64,000 nucleotides of DNA from positions 1 to 64,000 of the forward strand of contig CALDDQ010000001.1 in assembly GCA_937936785.1 (NCBI GenBank), in the 5' to 3' direction. The stretch comes from an uncultured Endomicrobiia bacterium (GTDB lineage Bacteria; Elusimicrobiota; Endomicrobiia; DTEH01). The stretch's first letter is position 1; each line of letters begins with the position of its first letter. Under the pieces are notes generated by a model. That model did no database searches, was not told the DNA's origin, and saw only the letters and a program-made list of their open reading frames with translations. Both the position numbers and the translations under genes were made by a program. Positions 60,225 through 64,000 of this stretch are shown here, in pieces.

Positions 60225-60963
60225 CATTAAAATATTTAAATATAAGTTTTATATTCCAGGAAAACATTATTATGGCTGTAGTTTGATAGTTATTAATGTT
60301 GAAAAATTTCAGATAATAAAATATTCTTCAGTAATATCGTTAAATCCTGCTGTATATGAAATAGATTTAACACAAAGTCTGGATAAAATTGAAAAATTGA
60401 TTTATAAATATAAATTAGAAAAAGGCGCACTGTTTGAGTTTACGAAAAATTTGTATTTAAAAATTTATGAGTATGAGAAAAAAATTGTTTCATTTATAGA
60501 TGAAGAAAAAATTGGAAATTTGATTGATATAATATTTAATATATTAAATATATCCAATTATGGAGAAGAAAAAATTAAATTTATATATAAAATTAACAAG
60601 AATCTAAAAGATATTGAAGAAGAAATAAAGACTGTTAGTGCAAATAGTTTAAATAAAGTAATAAATTATATTGATGAAAAAATTTTTTTTATAAAAACAA
60701 AACCTGTTTTTGATAAAGATAAAGGAATTTTTGTTTACAAACTTAAACAAAAGATGAATTTACAATGCATTATTATTGATAATAGAGAATTAGTTAAACA
60801 GATAATAAAAATACTTTATGGAAAAGAAGAAAAATATATTAATGGAAAAATTTCAACTATAACAAGAAAAAATAAAGGTTATTTTGAAATTGTTGTCAAT
60901 ATTACACCTGTTATATTAACAAAATTCATAGTACATAAACTACAAAAAATTAAATTAGTTTAA
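60193..60963 (+). CDS. Unknown protein between xer and coiled-coil genes
   Basis: 256 residues (start ATG 60193, alternative 60199), overlapping the recombinase by 32 bases. I recognise no domain. There is no signal peptide or membrane helix. It begins with short strands (KIFKYKFYIPGK, CSLIVINVEKFQIIKYSSV), a helical middle region (TQSLDKIEKLIYKYKLEKGAL, NLIDIIFNILNISNY) and a C-terminal alpha/beta part (LQCIIIDNRELVKQIIKILYG, NKGYFEIVVNITP). It is Lys/Ile/Asn-rich like its neighbours, so there is no sign of recent transfer. The gene order hints at a function with the coiled-coil protein that follows 10 bases later. Confidence 0.75.
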   Translation: MYMKKHIQEDNIKIFKYKFYIPGKHYYGCSLIVINVEKFQIIKYSSVISLNPAVYEIDLTQSLDKIEKLIYKYKLEKGALFEFTKNLYLKIYEYEKKIVSFIDEEKIGNLIDIIFNILNISNYGEEKIKFIYKINKNLKDIEEEIKTVSANSLNKVINYIDEKIFFIKTKPVFDKDKGIFVYKLKQKMNLQCIIIDNRELVKQIIKILYGKEEKYINGKISTITRKNKGYFEIVVNITPVILTKFIVHKLQKIKLV

Positions 60964-60973
60964 GAATTATATT

Positions 60974-63469
60974 ATGGAAGAACATAATCACGACATAACA
61001 GATCAGGACTCGTTTAGTAAGGAACTTTCTAATGCACAAAAAGAAGCAAAGGAACAAGTTTTACAATTGTTAAAAAACAAACTCAATGCACAAAAAGAGC
61101 ACTGGAATAAAATTTTTGATACTAAACAACAAGAAGTTGCTACTTTACAATCAAAGTTAAAAGATACTGAATTAAAGCTTAAAGAAGTACAAAAAACTTT
61201 AGAAATATCTCAAGAAATAGAACTTGAAAAATTAAAAAAAACAACCGAAGAACTACAACGTAAAAAAGAAAAAGAAATTGAGAAATGGCAACAAATAGAA
61301 AATGAAATTAAAACTTTTAAAGAAATATCATACACTGCAGAAAAAAGACTTAAAGAAGAATTACATAAGTATCAGGAATTGCGTAAATTACACGAAGATA
61401 AATTAAAAGAATGGCAAGAAAAATATAATCAACAAGAAATAGAATTCCAAAAATTCAAAGAGATAGTTAAACAGAAAGAAGAATTTTATGCTAAAGAAAA
61501 AGGGGCTTATGAAACAACAATTAACGAATTAAAAGAACAAATTTTAAAATTACAAAACACTTTGTCACAACAAAAAGTTTCTTATGAAACACAAATAGTT
61601 GATTATCAAAAAGATTTAGAAAAAGTCCAGAGTGTGTTAAACCAAACTGTTTTACAGCTTCAACAATATAAATTTGAAACAAACAAGTTAACAGAAAATT
61701 TACAACAAAAGAATATTGAAATAGAACAACTACAGTTAAATATAAAACATTTAAATGAAAATTTTGATTTAGAACGTAAAAAGTATGAAGAAACAATAAA
61801 TTTACAAAAAAATGAATATGACCAATTTAAAACATTTACAGAAAATAAACTATCCGAACAAAAGCAGTCATACGAAACTAAAATTTTAGAATTAAATAAT
61901 TTAATTTTAGAATTAAAAACTGATTTAAACAACAAAAATCTTAAAATAACTGAATTAGATGATGTAATAAAACAAAAAGATGAACTGATAAAATCATTAG
62001 AAACAAAAACAAATGAATTTGAATCACAAAAAAATAAAGAGTTTGAACAATTAAATTTACAGTTGTCTGCTTCAAACGACCGTGTAAAAGAACTTAATAT
62101 AAACTTAAACCAACTTCAACATAACTTTGAATTAGAACATAAAAATCGTCTCTTGCTTGAACAAAAAATATTACAATTAGATGAAGAAAAAAATATAGTT
62201 ATTACTCAATTAAATAAAGAAATTAACCAATGGAAAAGTGCATTTGACGAAGAACTGCAACGTAATGAAGATAGACTAAAAGACATTTCTCAACGGCATC
62301 AAAATATTTTGTCTTCAAGAAATAAAGAAATAGAAAAGTTACAAACTGAGTTATCAAACTTGGAGAATGAAAATGCTACTTTACGTAAAACTAACCAAGA
62401 AATAAGTATATATACATCACAACTTGAAAACAAAATAGCATCTTTAGAAACAGAGCTTAATGATGTTAAAGATAAATTACAAACAGAACGTGATCAATGG
62501 TCTGAAATATTGGCTAAAGAACGGTTGAGCTGGGAAGAACAAAATAAGTTACAGGTGTTAGAAATTGAAAAAGAAACTCAAAAATATAAACAAGAAATAC
62601 AAGAATTAAAAAATGTTTCAGAAGAGATGTTGTCCAAATTCAATGAAACAGAAATAGAAAAAAAACAGTTGGAAAGTATAAATTCAGACCTTGCTTCAAA
62701 AATAATATTGTTAGAAACTGAAAACAAACAACTACAATCTCAAATATTAAAATCACAAGAAGATTTACAACAAAAAGTTTCAGAAATTAAAATTTTTTAT
62801 GAAACTAATATAAAAAATCTTGAAACAGAGTTGGCTGTTGCAAGAGAGGAAGTTGTTAATTATAAGACTAAAAAAGATTTAGAGATAAAAACTTTAATTG
62901 ATAAACATGAAACTCAAAAAAATGAACAACAAAATATATTATCTAAAGAACGTGAAAATTTCGAAATTGCAAAATCAGAACTAATGAAAAAGATTGATTT
63001 GTTAAATTTAGAAATATTAAATTTTAAAAGAGAAAATGATATATTAAAAAATACAATAATAAGTCTTGAACAACAAATTAAACAAAATAATGATGAATTT
63101 AAAGAAAAATTATCTAAAAAAGAACAATATATATTACAATTAAATAATCTTATAGAAGAAGAAAAGAAACGTAAAACTCCAGAGTTGTCAGAGTTTATAA
63201 TTAAATCTGAACAAGAAAATGCTGAATCAAGAAAATTGTTAATTAACACAAGAAATAGTTATGAAACAAAAATTAAAGAAATGCTTGAACATGAAAAAAT
63301 GTTGCGAGAAAAGTTTGAAAAAGAAATTTCTTCTTTGCATAAAGAAATCAATCTTGTAAAAGAACAGTTATATAAAACACAACAGTTAAATGATTCTCTC
63401 AATCAACAACTAAAACTTTTACAAGAAATGAATACTCTTCCTGAAAAACAAAATAATAGTTCTGAATAA
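60974..63469 (+). CDS. Long coiled-coil protein, 831 residues
   Basis: 831 residues, nearly all predicted coiled coil by eye: dense Gln, Glu, Lys and Leu with heptad-like spacing (e.g. KLKDTELKLKEVQKTLE, LQEMNTLP at the end) from about residue 20 to 820, with no signal peptide, membrane helix, Walker motif or hinge. It is therefore not an SMC or RecN ATPase, which have nucleotide-binding heads. Many repeats carry similar short segments (SYETKI, QSYETKILELN, TELAVAREEV), suggesting growth by internal duplication. It may be a cytoskeletal or scaffold protein. It sits between a gene of unknown function and polA. Confidence 0.85.
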   Translation: MEEHNHDITDQDSFSKELSNAQKEAKEQVLQLLKNKLNAQKEHWNKIFDTKQQEVATLQSKLKDTELKLKEVQKTLEISQEIELEKLKKTTEELQRKKEKEIEKWQQIENEIKTFKEISYTAEKRLKEELHKYQELRKLHEDKLKEWQEKYNQQEIEFQKFKEIVKQKEEFYAKEKGAYETTINELKEQILKLQNTLSQQKVSYETQIVDYQKDLEKVQSVLNQTVLQLQQYKFETNKLTENLQQKNIEIEQLQLNIKHLNENFDLERKKYEETINLQKNEYDQFKTFTENKLSEQKQSYETKILELNNLILELKTDLNNKNLKITELDDVIKQKDELIKSLETKTNEFESQKNKEFEQLNLQLSASNDRVKELNINLNQLQHNFELEHKNRLLLEQKILQLDEEKNIVITQLNKEINQWKSAFDEELQRNEDRLKDISQRHQNILSSRNKEIEKLQTELSNLENENATLRKTNQEISIYTSQLENKIASLETELNDVKDKLQTERDQWSEILAKERLSWEEQNKLQVLEIEKETQKYKQEIQELKNVSEEMLSKFNETEIEKKQLESINSDLASKIILLETENKQLQSQILKSQEDLQQKVSEIKIFYETNIKNLETELAVAREEVVNYKTKKDLEIKTLIDKHETQKNEQQNILSKERENFEIAKSELMKKIDLLNLEILNFKRENDILKNTIISLEQQIKQNNDEFKEKLSKKEQYILQLNNLIEEEKKRKTPELSEFIIKSEQENAESRKLLINTRNSYETKIKEMLEHEKMLREKFEKEISSLHKEINLVKEQLYKTQQLNDSLNQQLKLLQEMNTLPEKQNNSSE

Positions 63470-63478
63470 TTTTTATAA

Positions 63479-64000
63479 ATGAAACACCTTGATATTGATA
63501 AAACAATTTTTTTAGTAGATGGAAATGCTTATATTCATCGTGCATACCATGCGTTACCTCCATTAACAACTTCAAAACATTTGTCAATAAATGCAGTATA
63601 TGGTTTTACACGAATGATATTAAAATTGATAAAAAATTATAACCCAAAATATTTAGGTATATGTTTTGATTCTTCAAAACCAACCTTTAGACACAAAATG
63701 TTTCCAGAATATAAAGCAACTCGTAAAAAAATTGATGAAGAATTAAAAGTTCAATTTCCTTTAGTTAATGAAATGGTATTGTCTGCAAATATTAGTCAAT
63801 TGGTTTTAGATGGATATGAAGCAGATGATATTATTAGTGCACTGGCAAATAAGTTTGCAGACAGTAATTACAAAATTATTATAATCAGTGCAGATAAAGA
63901 TATTTTACAAATAGTGGATAAAAATATTATTGTATACAATGAACCAAAAGATATTTTGTTTGATGAAAAAAAAGTTGTAGAAAAATATGGTTTTAAACCG
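63479..64000 (+). CDS. polA: DNA polymerase I, N-terminal part (3' end outside window)
   Basis: The first 174 codons are visible and the frame is open to the window edge. The sequence is the 5'-3' exonuclease (FEN-like) domain of Pol I: IFLVDGNAYIHRAYHALPPL (first metal Asp), AVYGFTRMILKLIK, GICFDSSKPTFRHKMFPEYKATRK, GYEADDIISALA and SADKDILQIV (further metal Asp residues). The start ATG 63479 is ten bases after the coiled-coil gene. Whether a 3'-5' proofreading domain is present cannot be seen. Confidence 0.95.
   Translation, partial: MKHLDIDKTIFLVDGNAYIHRAYHALPPLTTSKHLSINAVYGFTRMILKLIKNYNPKYLGICFDSSKPTFRHKMFPEYKATRKKIDEELKVQFPLVNEMVLSANISQLVLDGYEADDIISALANKFADSNYKIIIISADKDILQIVDKNIIVYNEPKDILFDEKKVVEKYGFKP

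Noticed and set aside
60974-63469. SMC, MukB or RecN-type ATPase
   Set aside because: No Walker A, Walker B or signature motif at either end and no hinge; the coiled coil runs to near both termini.
1-64000. CRISPR array, insertion sequence, prophage or integron
   Set aside because: No regularly spaced repeats, transposase, phage structural genes or att-like duplications were found; the Xer protein lies in a housekeeping context.

Overview
This window comes from a very AT-rich bacterium with a Gram-negative-type double envelope. The envelope is inferred from a TolC-like channel with RND pumps, several lipoproteins with lipobox-like signals, an LpoB-like PBP activator, and peptidoglycan genes. 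Genes are dense, A/T is strongly favoured at third positions, TGA serves as a stop, and many neighbours overlap by ATGA or are only a few bases apart. Every gene I can support lies on the + strand, so the window looks like one long co-oriented (probably leading-strand) stretch. There is no ribosomal RNA, so the phylum cannot be fixed. The combination of pilT, an LpoB/LPP20/COG3014 lipoprotein cluster and an aro-cmk-plsC-ispH-rpsA run would suit an uncultured diderm lineage such as Elusimicrobiota or Omnitrophota, but that is a guess.

Layout. 1-1.8 kb: C-terminus of a large protein with an EF-hand-like motif, closed by a strong terminator. 1.8-11.8 kb: an internally duplicated membrane-anchored protein with a near-consensus promoter, then a four-gene efflux operon (TolC, adaptor, two different RND pumps). 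11.8-14.7 kb: a small membrane protein, tRNA(CAT), a TPM-domain protein, a degenerate nucleotidyltransferase, LemA and tRNA-Val. 14.8-19.1 kb: four putative lipoproteins (LPP20-like, LpoB-like, COG3014-like, larger LPP20-like). 19.1-25.3 kb: trpB, folC, trxB, an amidase and murI. 25.3-29.2 kb: preQ1/queuosine genes queD, queC, queE, a THEP1-like NTPase, an RlmI-type methyltransferase and queF. 29.2-38 kb: murC, murB, ddl, ftsQ, a frameshifted SGNH-hydrolase gene, ftsA, ftsZ and pilT. 38-39.4 kb: three small accessory genes. 39.6-48.8 kb: pheA, hisC-like, aroF, tyrA, aroA, cmk, plsC, ispH, rpsA. 48.9-57.4 kb: TPR protein, yifB/comM, a three-domain glycosyltransferase/phosphatase fusion, LysM, TPR and NlpC/P60 proteins, an XRE regulator and dprA. 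57.4-64 kb: topA, a Xer recombinase, an unknown protein, an 831-residue coiled-coil protein and the start of polA.

How the genes fit together. Most of the window is housekeeping: envelope building and division (mur, fts, amidase, LpoB, NlpC/P60), chorismate-to-Phe/Tyr synthesis, tRNA modification and DNA maintenance. pilT, yifB/comM and dprA together hint at type IV pili and natural transformation.

The least ordinary items are the GT2 + GT-C + PAP2 fusion (51.25-54.07 kb), the coiled-coil protein and its unknown neighbour before polA, the lipoprotein cluster at 14.8-19.1 kb, the nucleotidyltransferase lacking one metal ligand, and the T10 tract that breaks the SGNH gene. I found no CRISPR array, insertion sequence, prophage or rRNA, and no gene-free stretch over 300 bases.
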